A DNA stretch of 64,000 nt from JBPOFM01 sp041391925. Its GTDB lineage: Bacteria; Bacteroidota; Bacteroidia; Flavobacteriales; Flavobacteriaceae. The stretch spans positions 124,001 to 188,000 of the forward strand of contig JAWKNA010000003.1 of NCBI GenBank assembly GCA_041391925.1, read 5' to 3'. A program made the position numbers and the translations under genes. This document shows positions 16,301-26,424 of the stretch, one piece after another (position 1 is the stretch's first letter; every line of letters begins with the position of its first letter). The notes under the pieces are model-generated. The model was given only the letters and a program-made list of their open reading frames with translations. It had not been told where the DNA came from and made no database searches.

Positions 16301-18775
16301 ATGTATGTAGTAAAAAGAGATGGCCACAGAGAGCCAATGATGTTCGACAAAATTACCGCTAGAGTGCGGAAACTGTGCTATGGCCTCAACGAATTGGTTG
16401 ACCCAGTCAAAGTGGCCATGAGAGTAATTGAAGGACTGTACGATGGTGTTACCACTAGTGAATTGGATAATTTAGCGGCAGAAATTGCGGCCACCATGAC
16501 CACGGCTCATCCAGATTATGCACGTTTGGCAGCACGGATTTCTGTTTCTAACCTACATAAAAACACCAAAAAATCTTTCAGTGAAGTAATGGAAGATTTA
16601 TACACGTATGTAAACCCACGCACAGGAAAAAAAGCGCCATTATTGGCTGATGATGTCTATGAAGTCATCAAAAACAATAAAGAAAAACTAGATTCCACCA
16701 TCATTTACAATCGTGATTTTGGGTATGATTATTTTGGGTTTAAAACCTTGGAGCGTTCCTATTTATTGAAATTGAATGGAGAGATTGCAGAACGTCCACA
16801 ACACATGCTGATGCGCGTTGCAGTTGGTATTCATTTAAATGATTTGGATGCAGCCATTGAGACCTATGAGTTGATGTCCAAAAAATATTTTACACACGCT
16901 ACACCAACTCTTTTTAATGCTGGGACACCAAAACCGCAAATGTCATCCTGTTTCTTGTTGACCATGAAAGAGGACAGCATCGATGGAATTTATGACACCT
17001 TGAAAAACACGGCAAAAATTTCACAATCTGCGGGTGGAATCGGTTTATCTATCCATAACATTCGCGCCACTGGAAGTTATATTGCAGGCACCAATGGTAC
17101 ATCTAACGGAATTGTACCGATGTTGCAAGTTTTTAACGACACAGCACGTTATGTAGACCAAGGCGGTGGCAAGCGTAAAGGTAGTTTTGCGATTTACATG
17201 GAAACTTGGCATGCAGATATTTTTGATTTCTTGGATTTAAAGAAAAACCATGGAAAAGAAGAAATGCGTGCACGCGATTTGTTCTACGCCATGTGGACTT
17301 CAGATTTGTTTATGAAACGAGTGCAGGAAGATGGCCCATGGACTTTGATGTGCCCAAACGAATGCCCTGGATTATGCGATGTGCATAGTGAGGAGTTTGA
17401 GGCTTTGTACACCAAATACGAATTGGAAGGCAAAGGAAGAAAGACTATTAAAGCACGAGAACTTTGGGAAAAGATTTTGGAATCCCAGATTGAAACGGGA
17501 ACTCCATATATGCTCTATAAGGATGCTGCAAACCGTAAATCCAACCAAAAGAATTTAGGAACGATTCGGTCCTCCAACTTGTGTACAGAAATCATGGAGT
17601 ACACGTCTCCAGATGAGATTGCTGTCTGTAACTTGGCCTCCATTGCCCTGCCAATGTTTGTAAAGAATGGCGAATTTGACCATAAAGAATTGTTCAGAAT
17701 CACCAAACGCGTGACCAAAAACTTGAACAAGGTTATCGACAGAAATTACTATCCCGTTGTTGAGGCTGAAAATTCAAATTTCCGTCACAGACCAATTGGA
17801 CTGGGTGTTCAAGGCTTGGCAGATACATTCATTATGTTGAGAATGCCTTTTACCAGTGATGAGGCCAAACAATTGAATCAAGATATTTTTGAAACATTAT
17901 ATTATGCAGCTGTAACGGCGAGCATGGAAGAAGCCCAAAAAGATGGTCCTTATCAAACTTATAAAGGGTCTCCCATCAGCGAAGGAGAATTTCAACACAA
18001 TATGTGGGGCATCAAAGACGAAGAATTGAGTGGTAACTGGGACTGGGCTAAACTGCGTAAGGAGGTTAAAAAACATGGTGTTCGTAACTCTCTGTTAGTT
18101 GCACCAATGCCTACAGCCAGTACATCTCAAATTTTGGGTAATAATGAATGTTTTGAGCCATACACCTCCAACATTTATACGCGTCGTGTGTTGTCTGGGG
18201 AATTTATCGTTGTAAACAAACATTTATTGGAAGATTTGGTAGAATTGGGACTTTGGAACGAAGGTGTGAAACAGGAAATCATGCGAGCCAATGGTTCAGT
18301 TCAGAATATTGATATCATTCCACAACATATCAAGGAATTGTACAGAACCGTATGGGAGTTGAGCATGAAAGACATCATCGATATGTCTCGTCATAGAGGC
18401 TATTTCATTGACCAATCACAATCCTTAAACCTATTTATGGAAGGAGCAACCATGGCAAAATTGACCTCCATGCATTTTTATGCTTGGAAAAGTGGCCTAA
18501 AAACTGGAATGTATTACTTAAGAACCAAAAGCGCTGTGGATGCCATCAAGTTTACTTTGGACAATGCCAAAAAGCAAGAACCCATTGCAGAAGCCGCTGA
18601 AGTTGTTGAAGTGGACGAAACGCTCATTGCAAAACAAAAGCAAGCTGCAAAAGCCGCTGCAAAATTTGCAAAGGAACATGTGGAAATTCAACCCATGACC
18701 GCAGAAGAGATGAAAGCATTGATTGCACAATCTAAAGAAGCAGAAGGTGATGATTGCTTGATGTGTGGTTCATAA
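16301..18775 (+). CDS. nrdA: Ribonucleoside-diphosphate reductase large (R1) subunit
   Basis: 824 residues. An N-terminal ATP-cone (about 1-90, VVKRDGHREPMMFDKITARV) gives allosteric activity control. The catalytic core has SSCFLLT (redox Cys), SNLCTEI (radical-site Asn, Cys, Glu near 427-431) and AVCNLAS (second redox Cys). The tail DDCLMCGS is the flexible CxxC that re-reduces the active site. It makes dNDPs together with NrdB. An Ala/Lys-rich linker (about 770-805) precedes the tail. Confidence 0.96.
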   Translation: MYVVKRDGHREPMMFDKITARVRKLCYGLNELVDPVKVAMRVIEGLYDGVTTSELDNLAAEIAATMTTAHPDYARLAARISVSNLHKNTKKSFSEVMEDLYTYVNPRTGKKAPLLADDVYEVIKNNKEKLDSTIIYNRDFGYDYFGFKTLERSYLLKLNGEIAERPQHMLMRVAVGIHLNDLDAAIETYELMSKKYFTHATPTLFNAGTPKPQMSSCFLLTMKEDSIDGIYDTLKNTAKISQSAGGIGLSIHNIRATGSYIAGTNGTSNGIVPMLQVFNDTARYVDQGGGKRKGSFAIYMETWHADIFDFLDLKKNHGKEEMRARDLFYAMWTSDLFMKRVQEDGPWTLMCPNECPGLCDVHSEEFEALYTKYELEGKGRKTIKARELWEKILESQIETGTPYMLYKDAANRKSNQKNLGTIRSSNLCTEIMEYTSPDEIAVCNLASIALPMFVKNGEFDHKELFRITKRVTKNLNKVIDRNYYPVVEAENSNFRHRPIGLGVQGLADTFIMLRMPFTSDEAKQLNQDIFETLYYAAVTASMEEAQKDGPYQTYKGSPISEGEFQHNMWGIKDEELSGNWDWAKLRKEVKKHGVRNSLLVAPMPTASTSQILGNNECFEPYTSNIYTRRVLSGEFIVVNKHLLEDLVELGLWNEGVKQEIMRANGSVQNIDIIPQHIKELYRTVWELSMKDIIDMSRHRGYFIDQSQSLNLFMEGATMAKLTSMHFYAWKSGLKTGMYYLRTKSAVDAIKFTLDNAKKQEPIAEAAEVVEVDETLIAKQKQAAKAAAKFAKEHVEIQPMTAEEMKALIAQSKEAEGDDCLMCGS

Positions 18776-18799
18776 TTTTTAATTAAGTGTTATTAAAGA

Positions 18800-18837
18800 G
18801 CATTTCTTTCTAAAAATTGAAAGGAGTGCTTTTTTTA
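18800..18837 (+). terminator. Terminator of nrdA
   Basis: GCATTTCTTTC (18800-18810) pairs with GAAAGGAGTGC (18819-18829), allowing two G-U pairs, then an eight-T run. Confidence 0.75.
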
Positions 18838-18855
18838 TCGAATCCATACAATTAA

Positions 18856-18887
18856 AAAAGCCCAGTGGTAGTTCCCACTGGGCTTTT
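18856..18887. terminator. Bidirectional terminator between nrdA and the M36 protease gene
   Basis: AAAAGCCCAGTGG (18856-18868) pairs perfectly with CCACTGGGCTTTT (18875-18887). Both strands end in T-rich sequence, and the flanking genes converge here. Confidence 0.8.
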
Positions 18888-18920
18888 GAAATCAACTAAT
18901 TTAGTTGATTTTAATTTATA

Positions 18921-21644
18921 TCATTCTATAATAATCTTTCTTGTGACTTCTCTTTCCCCATCGCTTACTTTAACCAAATACATTCCAGATTGGGCGTTAT
19001 CTAAATTTATAACTTGGTTAAAGGTAGAATTGTTTCTATAATTGTTTTTAAAGATTGCACGTCCTCTAATGTCATAAACATCTACTTTGATGTTGTCGCT
19101 TGATGAAGAATTCAATTGGATGGTAAATGACCCATGATTGGGATTTGGGAACATCGAAAACGCATCAAACTCATTTTCTCCAACAGAAAGTGACGGTTCA
19201 ACACATACTTCCAAAGTCCAAGAATTTAATTGGCCTCCATCTTGATTGGCGTCATCTACAATTCTCAATGTCCAGTTTCCTGCTGCATCTTCTCCATTGA
19301 AATTAGATAAATTTCCTTCCGGAATAAAACTTCCTGTAAATGGAGCAGTTCCTGCAGTTATGGAAGTGCTTGCCTGTTGATCAAAAATGGTATTAGTATA
19401 ATTATCACCATCATCACCATTATCAGAAGTTAGCTCTACAATTGTTCCCAAAGGACTGATTAATGTGATGTCTAAGTCATCATCCCACGTATGAGTAATA
19501 TTTACGGTAACGTTTACATCAGTAATCTCTCCTCCTCCAGGTACATTTATTATGGAGGTATAGGCAATACCAGCTCCAGAAGACGAAATAGGCACAACAG
19601 TCGTATTTGTTGGGCTCGTACAAGCAGGACAATTATCGCCAATCAATGTAGTAACAAAATCAGCTAATGTAATTTCATCCGTTCCAAATTCATTTGTTAC
19701 ACTTAGAGTAACATCAAATGTGCCTTCAGTTGCGTAGGTCACCGTAGGGTTTTGATCCGTTGAAGTTGCAGGTGTACCGCCTTCAAACGTCCAAGCCCAA
19801 GAGCTTGCTGATGGAGACGTTGTATCTGTAAAATTTATGGTATTGTTATTGTCTAAGCAAATAGTCTGGTTGTCAGCAGAAAAAGAAGCTATTGGAGGTC
19901 CAGGCAATTCAGGTAACGTATAGCCACAAGCCTCTAAAGAATCATGGATGGCAACTAATTGCGGCTGAGTATAGTTAAGGTTAATAGCTGCTTGATATAC
20001 TGCATTAGCGGCATCATTTTGATTTGAAGAACCATTTGTCATCCCAAGTCCCTCATAGAAAATTTTATCCATTTCTTCCCTTCCGATCTGATCCCAGATT
20101 CCCATAAGACAACTGGCCCAAATCTGACCATCCGTATGAACTTGCCCTACAAGTCCAGTTGGGTAAACGGCACTATAATTGGTGATTCTACCTGCCCAAC
20201 AGGTATTGTGACCATCCCAATTAAATACCCAGTTATATTGTGCATTTGCAGATGTCCAATTGCCTAGACTTCTGTTGTAAGATTGGGCTACATAATCTCC
20301 ACAACCTTCGCTTAATCCATTAACTTGAGACAAGCCTCCAGAAGTTACCCAATCGTGCAAGCCATGTCCAAGTTCGTGGTGTATAACATCAGAATCTTCA
20401 GCATCATCCACACAACCTTCTCCAAAAGCCAATCGTCCACTTCCTGAGAGATAGTGAGAGTTATCCTCTCCATTAAAACCATGTGGGTCAAATTGCACAC
20501 CTCCAGAATATTGATATGGCAACACATTACAACCTAACGTTTCGTTGATATAACCCATCATATAATCAATGTGGTAATAGGTATTTACAGCCTCAAAACC
20601 TTGGTCAGTTCTAGTAAAATTGAAAACGGATGATGCTTGGGTAAATAGTCCTGTGGATGGGCTCTCAAAATCAATGATTTCTGCTCTTGGACCTTTTAAA
20701 CTATAAACACCAGCCGTTAAATCGATATCTCTCAAAACAACACTGATCCTTGCATTATTCAACTGGGTAGTGGATGCATCATTTCCATCCACATAACCTC
20801 CTCCATAGACAGCTTGATTGGAAGATAAAGGATCGGGATTAAAAACGTAACCTGAACCATTGACAGGAGACAATGCTCTGTTATTATTTTCTGGTTCGTG
20901 ATTTTTCTTCTCTTTATCATCTTTATCTTTATGATAATTCGCCAAATCAACCACTTTAAAAATTTCTTGTGTTCGTGCATCCACAAATACATGCCATTCT
21001 CCGGATGGTTCTAAAGTAAATATCGTTACTTCATATGCCAAACGAGCTGTTTTTGTGTTTTTGTATACCATCAACCTATTATCGGAATAAATCACATTAC
21101 TACCAACATTTAAATAATTATAAGCCAATTGATAAGCTGTATCATTAGAAATAGCAGGCTGTACATTAGCCATGTGCGTGTTTATTTCATAACTGTTCAT
21201 AACAAAGACCACTTTGTTTTGAGGAGAAATAGTAATGGTGACTTCAGCTTTGTTTACAGGATAATTTCCGGAGTATTGACGATATCTAACTACTGAGCCT
21301 GCATTAGTTGTTCTTGTCGCATGGTGGCGGAGATTTGACAGCTCATTTTGAGGAATTCCCAATTTTTTATATTGATGCTGTAAGTAGTATTGAGCCATTT
21401 CTTCAGGAGTTCCTTGAGGTACATTAAAATTGACTTGGTAAATAGCCATGGGATAACCCGTATTAAGATTTACACTCACATTCCCTCTAACTTCGGTATC
21501 GATTTTTTCATCGGCATTAAGGCTAATTTCAAATGATCGTTTGGCTTGTGGCTTTTGTGCTATAACACTAAAACTAAAAAGTAAAAATGGTAGAAATAAA
21601 AAACTGCTTTTGTACTTTAAATAGTTGTTGTAATTTTTTTTCAT
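18921..21644 (-). CDS. Secreted M36 (fungalysin-type) metalloprotease with T9SS sorting domain
   Basis: 907 residues. A signal peptide (about 10-29) is followed by an FTP/PepSY-type propeptide (about 40-235). The M36 catalytic domain has the zinc motif H423-E424-L-G-H427. C-terminal parts are a PKD domain (about 580-665), a P/proprotein convertase domain (about 680-815) and a T9SS type A sorting domain (about 825-907, FSMFPNPNHGSF ... GMYLVKVSDGE). It should be exported across the outer membrane and degrade extracellular protein. It stands alone with its own terminator. Confidence 0.94.
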   Translation of the reverse strand: MKKNYNNYLKYKSSFLFLPFLLFSFSVIAQKPQAKRSFEISLNADEKIDTEVRGNVSVNLNTGYPMAIYQVNFNVPQGTPEEMAQYYLQHQYKKLGIPQNELSNLRHHATRTTNAGSVVRYRQYSGNYPVNKAEVTITISPQNKVVFVMNSYEINTHMANVQPAISNDTAYQLAYNYLNVGSNVIYSDNRLMVYKNTKTARLAYEVTIFTLEPSGEWHVFVDARTQEIFKVVDLANYHKDKDDKEKKNHEPENNNRALSPVNGSGYVFNPDPLSSNQAVYGGGYVDGNDASTTQLNNARISVVLRDIDLTAGVYSLKGPRAEIIDFESPSTGLFTQASSVFNFTRTDQGFEAVNTYYHIDYMMGYINETLGCNVLPYQYSGGVQFDPHGFNGEDNSHYLSGSGRLAFGEGCVDDAEDSDVIHHELGHGLHDWVTSGGLSQVNGLSEGCGDYVAQSYNRSLGNWTSANAQYNWVFNWDGHNTCWAGRITNYSAVYPTGLVGQVHTDGQIWASCLMGIWDQIGREEMDKIFYEGLGMTNGSSNQNDAANAVYQAAINLNYTQPQLVAIHDSLEACGYTLPELPGPPIASFSADNQTICLDNNNTINFTDTTSPSASSWAWTFEGGTPATSTDQNPTVTYATEGTFDVTLSVTNEFGTDEITLADFVTTLIGDNCPACTSPTNTTVVPISSSGAGIAYTSIINVPGGGEITDVNVTVNITHTWDDDLDITLISPLGTIVELTSDNGDDGDNYTNTIFDQQASTSITAGTAPFTGSFIPEGNLSNFNGEDAAGNWTLRIVDDANQDGGQLNSWTLEVCVEPSLSVGENEFDAFSMFPNPNHGSFTIQLNSSSSDNIKVDVYDIRGRAIFKNNYRNNSTFNQVINLDNAQSGMYLVKVSDGEREVTRKIIIE

Positions 21645-21779
21645 ATTCTATTGGTTATTGATTAGTTATTGCAATAAAGATATATAATATAGATTTATGA
21701 GGAAGAAATAATTTGCAATTGCAGCCAAAAAAAACAACCATTTAATTAAAATGGCTGCTTAAGTGTGAAAAAAAATTAT

Positions 21780-24122
21780 CTATTTTTTTGACTTACCATC
21801 TTCGCTAATGGCATCAACGACATTTAAGGTTGTAGGTTTAACGGAACTATCGTGGGCATTGTGATACTCCTCTAAAAGATTCATGGTTGCAGAGAGCAAA
21901 TCCTTGGTTTCAAGAAGAATACTGAAATATAATGTCGTGTTTTTAGGACTTGATTCTTCTGTTCTAGTGCGCTCTACTTGTTTTTGTATCTTATCGGTAA
22001 CCAATGTGACAATTTCCTGCTTTCTTCCCAAAATAATTCCAATTTCTTCAAAGGAGCGAGAGTCAAAAGCATTTCTTGTGTTGTTGAAAAAACGCTCAAA
22101 GCGTTCATCTACCTCTTTAAGCTCTTTTATTTGACTAAATTTTAGCTTTTTATGATTGTTGTTCACATGTTTATGGCTGACCTTGGAAATGTATTCCAAA
22201 GATTGTGTCATATCCTGAAGATAGCCCAATATATTAATATAGAAATTACTGGCCCCAACACTGGATTCATCTAAATTTTTGATGAAATAAAAGATATTGT
22301 CACGAAGTTCATCAATTTCACTGGAAAGCTTAACCACTTGCTTTTTGTTCTTTTTAAGTAACGTCAAGTCCTGTTTTGCAAGACCGTTTATAGCATTTGT
22401 ATAGATTTTATTCCCACGTTTTACAACGTTGGCAATGTTTTGGGCACTTTCATGTATCACACCTTGTAAGGAACTGCTTTCTGTATAGTTCAATCGATCT
22501 TCCGCTTTGGTTTCTTTTGCCTTTTTATTGTATACAACCGAACTTCTGATTAATAATCCAAAAGCCACGAACAATAAAATTGGAAACATCACTTTGATGT
22601 TTAAGTTCAGCAAATAAGCTACCAATGCAGCCGCAATAAAAGCACTGAATGCGGTAAAAAACCAACCTCCTATGACATTTATCACTCCAGCCACCCTATA
22701 GACAGCACTTTCTGCTCCCCAAGCCCTGTCGGCAAGTGAGGAGCCCATCGCAACCATAAAAGTAACATAGGTCGTGGACAATGGTAATTTATACGAGGTT
22801 GCTATGGAGATTAATACTGCAGCAACCATTAGATTTATGGCAGCTCTTACTAAATCGAAAGAAGGGAGTTCATGTACTTTGTCCTTGGGTAATTTAATAA
22901 CAGGAGCTTCAAACTGTTTGTCAATTTTTGTTTGCCATGATGCTGGCAACAAATAAGAAGATATTTGTGAAAGTCCCATAGCAATTCTTACAAATCCACG
23001 AGATAAATAATTGGGTTGAAAACGCTCTTTGGTTTCACCTTGACTTGCCAAATCTATGGATGTTTTAATCACATTTTTTGCTTTCGTCGAAAACCACAAC
23101 GTCAAAACCATAATCACTCCTGCCAATAATAAAAAAAATGTTGGCGTAGATGCCTGAGCACTTAAGCTTTCCATCGAGAATTCTGAGGCCGACAAGCCCA
23201 TGCTATTAATGGTAGGATTCATAAAATCCAAATAAGCCTGATAGGCTCCCATGGATGGCCCAATGAAATTGACCAAATCGTTTCCTGCAAATGCCAAAGC
23301 AAGGGCAAACGTACCCACTAAAATGACCAGCTTATAGATATTTGTTTTCGCAAAAACTACGAGCAGATATGAAAATAATGACCAAAACAAAAAACTGATT
23401 AAAATAATGATTAATGCTTGATGCTCTAAAAAGTCCTTGATTTTTTCGCCTCCTGTAATACCATAACTTTGTTGTGCAAAATTAGTACCTCCAATGCCCT
23501 TCAAAAATATAAAATATGTGATGGATGTTATTGCCATGCCTCCAAATAATGCTCCAACCCATTTGGCTTTCTTTTCAAAATTGTAAGAGAGTAAAAGTCT
23601 GGCAATCCATTGCACAAAGGCACCCACCGAAAAGGCTACTACGACAGATAGCAATATTCCAAATATGATTTCTGAGACTTTAGCTGTGTTTATGTAATCT
23701 ATAACATCTCCAAAGTTCCCGTCAGTATTTCCGATTTTAATAAGTGTTACGGCCACAGAAGCTCCCAACAACTCAAACACAATAGAAACAGTTGTAGAGG
23801 TGGGCAACCCAATGGAGTTGAAAAAATCGAGCAGAAGAATGTCCGTAATCATGACCGCCATAAAAATGACCATAATTTCACTGAACATAAACTCTCCAGG
23901 ATTGAAAATTCCCTTTCTGGCAACTTCCATCATGCCACTTGAAAAAATAGCGCCTATCGCAATTCCAAGACTTGCAACAATCATGATTGTTTTAAAAGAG
24001 ACTGCTTTTGAACCAATTGCTGAATTCAAGAAATTTACCGCATCATTACTTACACCGACCACCAAATCTGCAACCGCTAAAATGGCCAGCGCAATAATCA
24101 TATATAAGTACAAATTCTCCAT
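21780..24122 (-). CDS. PiT-family inorganic phosphate transporter with PhoU-like C-terminus
   Basis: 780 residues. The N-terminal PHO4 domain shows the two signature repeats: VGVSNDAVNFLNSAIGSKAV and, in the second half, LAFAGNDLVNFIGPSMGAY. About ten helices follow to residue 535. The remaining 240 residues form a helical DUF47/PhoU-like domain (QGVIHESAQNIANVVKRG). It imports phosphate by proton or sodium symport. An 11-bp-spaced direct repeat lies 20 nt from its likely -7 box, suggesting activation under phosphate limitation. Confidence 0.93.
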   Translation of the reverse strand: MENLYLYMIIALAILAVADLVVGVSNDAVNFLNSAIGSKAVSFKTIMIVASLGIAIGAIFSSGMMEVARKGIFNPGEFMFSEIMVIFMAVMITDILLLDFFNSIGLPTSTTVSIVFELLGASVAVTLIKIGNTDGNFGDVIDYINTAKVSEIIFGILLSVVVAFSVGAFVQWIARLLLSYNFEKKAKWVGALFGGMAITSITYFIFLKGIGGTNFAQQSYGITGGEKIKDFLEHQALIIILISFLFWSLFSYLLVVFAKTNIYKLVILVGTFALALAFAGNDLVNFIGPSMGAYQAYLDFMNPTINSMGLSASEFSMESLSAQASTPTFFLLLAGVIMVLTLWFSTKAKNVIKTSIDLASQGETKERFQPNYLSRGFVRIAMGLSQISSYLLPASWQTKIDKQFEAPVIKLPKDKVHELPSFDLVRAAINLMVAAVLISIATSYKLPLSTTYVTFMVAMGSSLADRAWGAESAVYRVAGVINVIGGWFFTAFSAFIAAALVAYLLNLNIKVMFPILLFVAFGLLIRSSVVYNKKAKETKAEDRLNYTESSSLQGVIHESAQNIANVVKRGNKIYTNAINGLAKQDLTLLKKNKKQVVKLSSEIDELRDNIFYFIKNLDESSVGASNFYINILGYLQDMTQSLEYISKVSHKHVNNNHKKLKFSQIKELKEVDERFERFFNNTRNAFDSRSFEEIGIILGRKQEIVTLVTDKIQKQVERTRTEESSPKNTTLYFSILLETKDLLSATMNLLEEYHNAHDSSVKPTTLNVVDAISEDGKSKK

Positions 24123-24143
24123 AATTCAATTAGAAATAGTTTG

Positions 24144-24188
24144 CAAATATCTTTACTGTTCGTGAGTAATATGTTATGTAAATGTTAT
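24144..24188 (-). promoter_or_regulatory. Likely activated promoter of the phosphate transporter (Pho-box-like repeats)
   Basis: On the minus strand, ATAACA-N5-ATAACA (24188-24172) sits exactly 20 nt before a -7-like GATATTTG (24151-24144). No TTG is at the -33 position; the repeat takes its place. Two 6-7-bp direct repeats with an 11-bp period are the usual geometry of a PhoB dimer site. Which regulator binds is inference. Confidence 0.5.
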
Positions 24189-24189
24189 G

Positions 24190-24680
24190 TTTTAAAACTG
24201 TATGCCATATCGCAATCTATGCATTATTCCGAAGTTTTACTTTATTTCCTTAAAGAAATTGATATTTGGACTTCACTTTAAGTTTATGACCTTCAACCTA
24301 TTCAGAAATATCAAAATTATATTTGGTCTTTATCTCTTTCATCTCTGATTATTTAATCAAACCTAATTGATATAAAAAAAGTCAACTTTTATTTATGGAT
24401 TTGCATTCGTTATTGCTACTTCAAAATAGAAATTCATATGTTAAATTAATGTTTCCTAATCATTAAGGAATTGGAATAAAAAACCGCCTTGGCCAGAGGC
24501 GGTCATCAGCATTCATGATAATGTAGTCGACAAAAACTAATAGATTATATGAAACTAATTGTATTTTAAAATACAAACAAATATTATTCTTTAAGATATT
24601 CTGCATGTAATATAATTATTATCTAAATATTAAACTTAACATTAATTAATGTATTGATTTTCAATTGTTTGATTTTTGAA
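24190..24680. other. Gene-free AT-rich region with one GC-rich hairpin
   Basis: No supported gene on either strand. The only clear structure is a hairpin ACCGCCT (24483-24489) with AGGCGGT (24497-24503), without a good T run. Its role is unknown. Confidence 0.45.
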
Positions 24681-24735
24681 TGTTAATTTAATGTTATGTA
24701 AAGATTGTTTTAATGTTAATTTATTATTATATTTG
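24681..24735 (+). promoter_or_regulatory. Promoter of the YwqK-like gene
   Basis: TTG (24705-24707) and TATATTTG (24728-24735) are separated by 20 nt, matching the Bacteroidota consensus. Upstream, TGTTAA-TTTAA-TGTTAT (24681-24697) is an 11-bp-period direct repeat like the one at the phosphate transporter, but in inverted orientation relative to the gene. Confidence 0.65.
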
Positions 24736-24762
24736 ACTATTAATAATGTAAAACCCATAATT

Positions 24763-25122
24763 ATGAAGAAAAGCATTTTATTTTTATTTGCCTTAGTGAT
24801 TACTGTGGTATCTTTTGGACAACAAAAGAGAGAGTTAAAGCTTAATAAAGAAACCGATTTAATTGAAGTTACTTATTATCATGACAATGGAGTGGTGAGC
24901 CAAACTGGTTATTACACTTTAGATGGTAAACTTCAGGGAGAATGGTTAAGTTTTGACACAGAAGGCAATAAAGTGGTTTCGGCGAATTATGATAATGGGA
25001 AAAAGGTCGGCAAATGGTTTTATTGGAACAATAATACCTTAAAAGAAGTAGATTATACTCGCAATTCCATTGCGGGCATTAATGAATGGACTGATAAAAA
25101 GTCTGTCGCTGTTCGCAATTGA
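24763..25122 (+). CDS. YwqK/MORN-like exported protein
   Basis: 119 residues from the ATG that begins a signal peptide (MKKSILFLFALVITVVSFGQ). I prefer this to a longer frame because it lies about 20 nt after the predicted transcription start. The mature part has MORN-like repeats: YHDNGVVSQTGYYTLDGKLQGEW, then ANYDNGKKVGKWFYW. Databases often call such proteins toxin-antitoxin YwqK family antitoxins, but no toxin is adjacent and export makes that unlikely. The function is unknown. Confidence 0.8.
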   Translation: MKKSILFLFALVITVVSFGQQKRELKLNKETDLIEVTYYHDNGVVSQTGYYTLDGKLQGEWLSFDTEGNKVVSANYDNGKKVGKWFYWNNNTLKEVDYTRNSIAGINEWTDKKSVAVRN

Positions 25123-25141
25123 TCTAAGATTTAAACTAAAC

Positions 25142-25170
25142 AAAAAAGCATCCAAATTGGATGCTTTTTT
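25142..25170. terminator. Bidirectional terminator
   Basis: AAAAAAGCATCC (25142-25153) pairs perfectly with GGATGCTTTTTT (25159-25170). It serves the converging YwqK-like and lipoprotein genes. Confidence 0.85.
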
Positions 25171-25201
25171 GTTTAACTATTTTATTTTTTTATAGCATTC
25201 A

Positions 25202-26383
25202 TTAATTTCTTGTCCATCCAGCTCCCCAAGTTGCGAAGTCAGTTCCAGTACCATTCCCATCTCCAGAAATGAAATTTGCCTCGGTGACAGCATCAGGAGT
25301 ATTGTTTGCAAGTTTAGAAGCCACATTCACAAAAGTGATATCGCTTACGTGCAAATCACCAGATAAAACTCCAGCTCCTGTAGGATTGTCGCCCGAATCA
25401 CCATCCATCTTGAAACCTAAACTAAAGTTTGAAATTTTAAAATTGTTGAACAATCCTTGAGTTCCAGCCCTTACATTTACAGCGGTTCCAGAAGCAGCGT
25501 CAAAACCTTCAATCGTTACGTTGGTTACGGTTGGTTTTGAATAATAACCTGCTGCATTACTAAAATCGGTGTTGTAACCATCACATTCTAAAGCTTTATC
25601 GTGGTCAGCTCCATGTTTTACATAAGCATTGGTAATGGTTCCAGAGTAACCTTCTGTCCAATCAATAGAATCATCTTGATTATTTACAGCATACAAAAAG
25701 TTGACATTCACAGTTCCTCCGAAAAACTCAAAACCGTCATCTTTTCCTTCAAAAGATTCAACATACTCTACCAAAGTGCCACTGCCAACACCGTAGAATG
25801 ATAGACCATTATTTTCTGATTGGCCATCAGCTGCACCACCAGAATATTCAACGCGTAAGTAACGAATAGTTCCGGAATCATCCGATGGAATTTGTCCTCC
25901 ATAAGGTAAACTCGCTATTTCTGAAGTTGAAGTGGCATTACCTGTTACAGAATTGATAGGTGCCTTACCCAATATAATCAATCCGCCCCAATCTCCTGCT
26001 GCTGGTGAAGCGGCATCTGATGTCAAAACAATTGGATTCGAAGCAGTGCCGTTGGCATTGATTTTTGCGCCTTGTGAAATAGCAATGTAAACATCCGATC
26101 CAGCAGCTAAAGCTTTGATGGTCATGCCAGCAGGAATAGTTAATGTAGTTCCTGAAGCCATAATCAATGACCCATTGACTTTATAGGTATTGTTGGCATC
26201 CAATGTTAAATCTGATGTATAAGTACCTGACAAGAATATGGTTTGTGGATCTGTTGTTCCGCCACCATTATTGTTATTGGTAACACTATTGTCGTTGATT
26301 ACAATATCTGAAGTATCATCGGTAGTACAAGAGAAGAGCATTGAAACGATTGCTATTCCCAATAATAAATTATTTTTCATCAT
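25202..26383 (-). CDS. Surface lipoprotein, beta-helix-like, partner of TonB receptor
   Basis: 393 residues. A lipoprotein signal ends at Cys19 (IAIVSMLFSCTTDD), followed by an Asn/Thr-rich linker. The rest is rich in Gly, Asn and Thr with repeating short beta strands (LSFYGVGSGTLVEYVESFEG, DDGFEFFGGTVNVNFLYAVN), suggesting a parallel beta-helix. It lies 41 nt downstream of the TonB receptor gene on the same strand. I infer a surface-exposed substrate-binding or processing partner. The phosphate-like operator upstream of the receptor hints at phosphate acquisition. Confidence 0.75.
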   Translation of the reverse strand: MMKNNLLLGIAIVSMLFSCTTDDTSDIVINDNSVTNNNNGGGTTDPQTIFLSGTYTSDLTLDANNTYKVNGSLIMASGTTLTIPAGMTIKALAAGSDVYIAISQGAKINANGTASNPIVLTSDAASPAAGDWGGLIILGKAPINSVTGNATSTSEIASLPYGGQIPSDDSGTIRYLRVEYSGGAADGQSENNGLSFYGVGSGTLVEYVESFEGKDDGFEFFGGTVNVNFLYAVNNQDDSIDWTEGYSGTITNAYVKHGADHDKALECDGYNTDFSNAAGYYSKPTVTNVTIEGFDAASGTAVNVRAGTQGLFNNFKISNFSLGFKMDGDSGDNPTGAGVLSGDLHVSDITFVNVASKLANNTPDAVTEANFISGDGNGTGTDFATWGAGWTRN

Positions 26384-26424
26384 TTTTGAGTTTAATTAAT
26401 TTCTGTTTTGGTTATTGTTTTTAT

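Noticed and set aside
24763..25122. YwqK-like gene as an antitoxin of a toxin-antitoxin pair
   Set aside because: It has a signal peptide and no partner gene; the family name is not evidence of such a role here.
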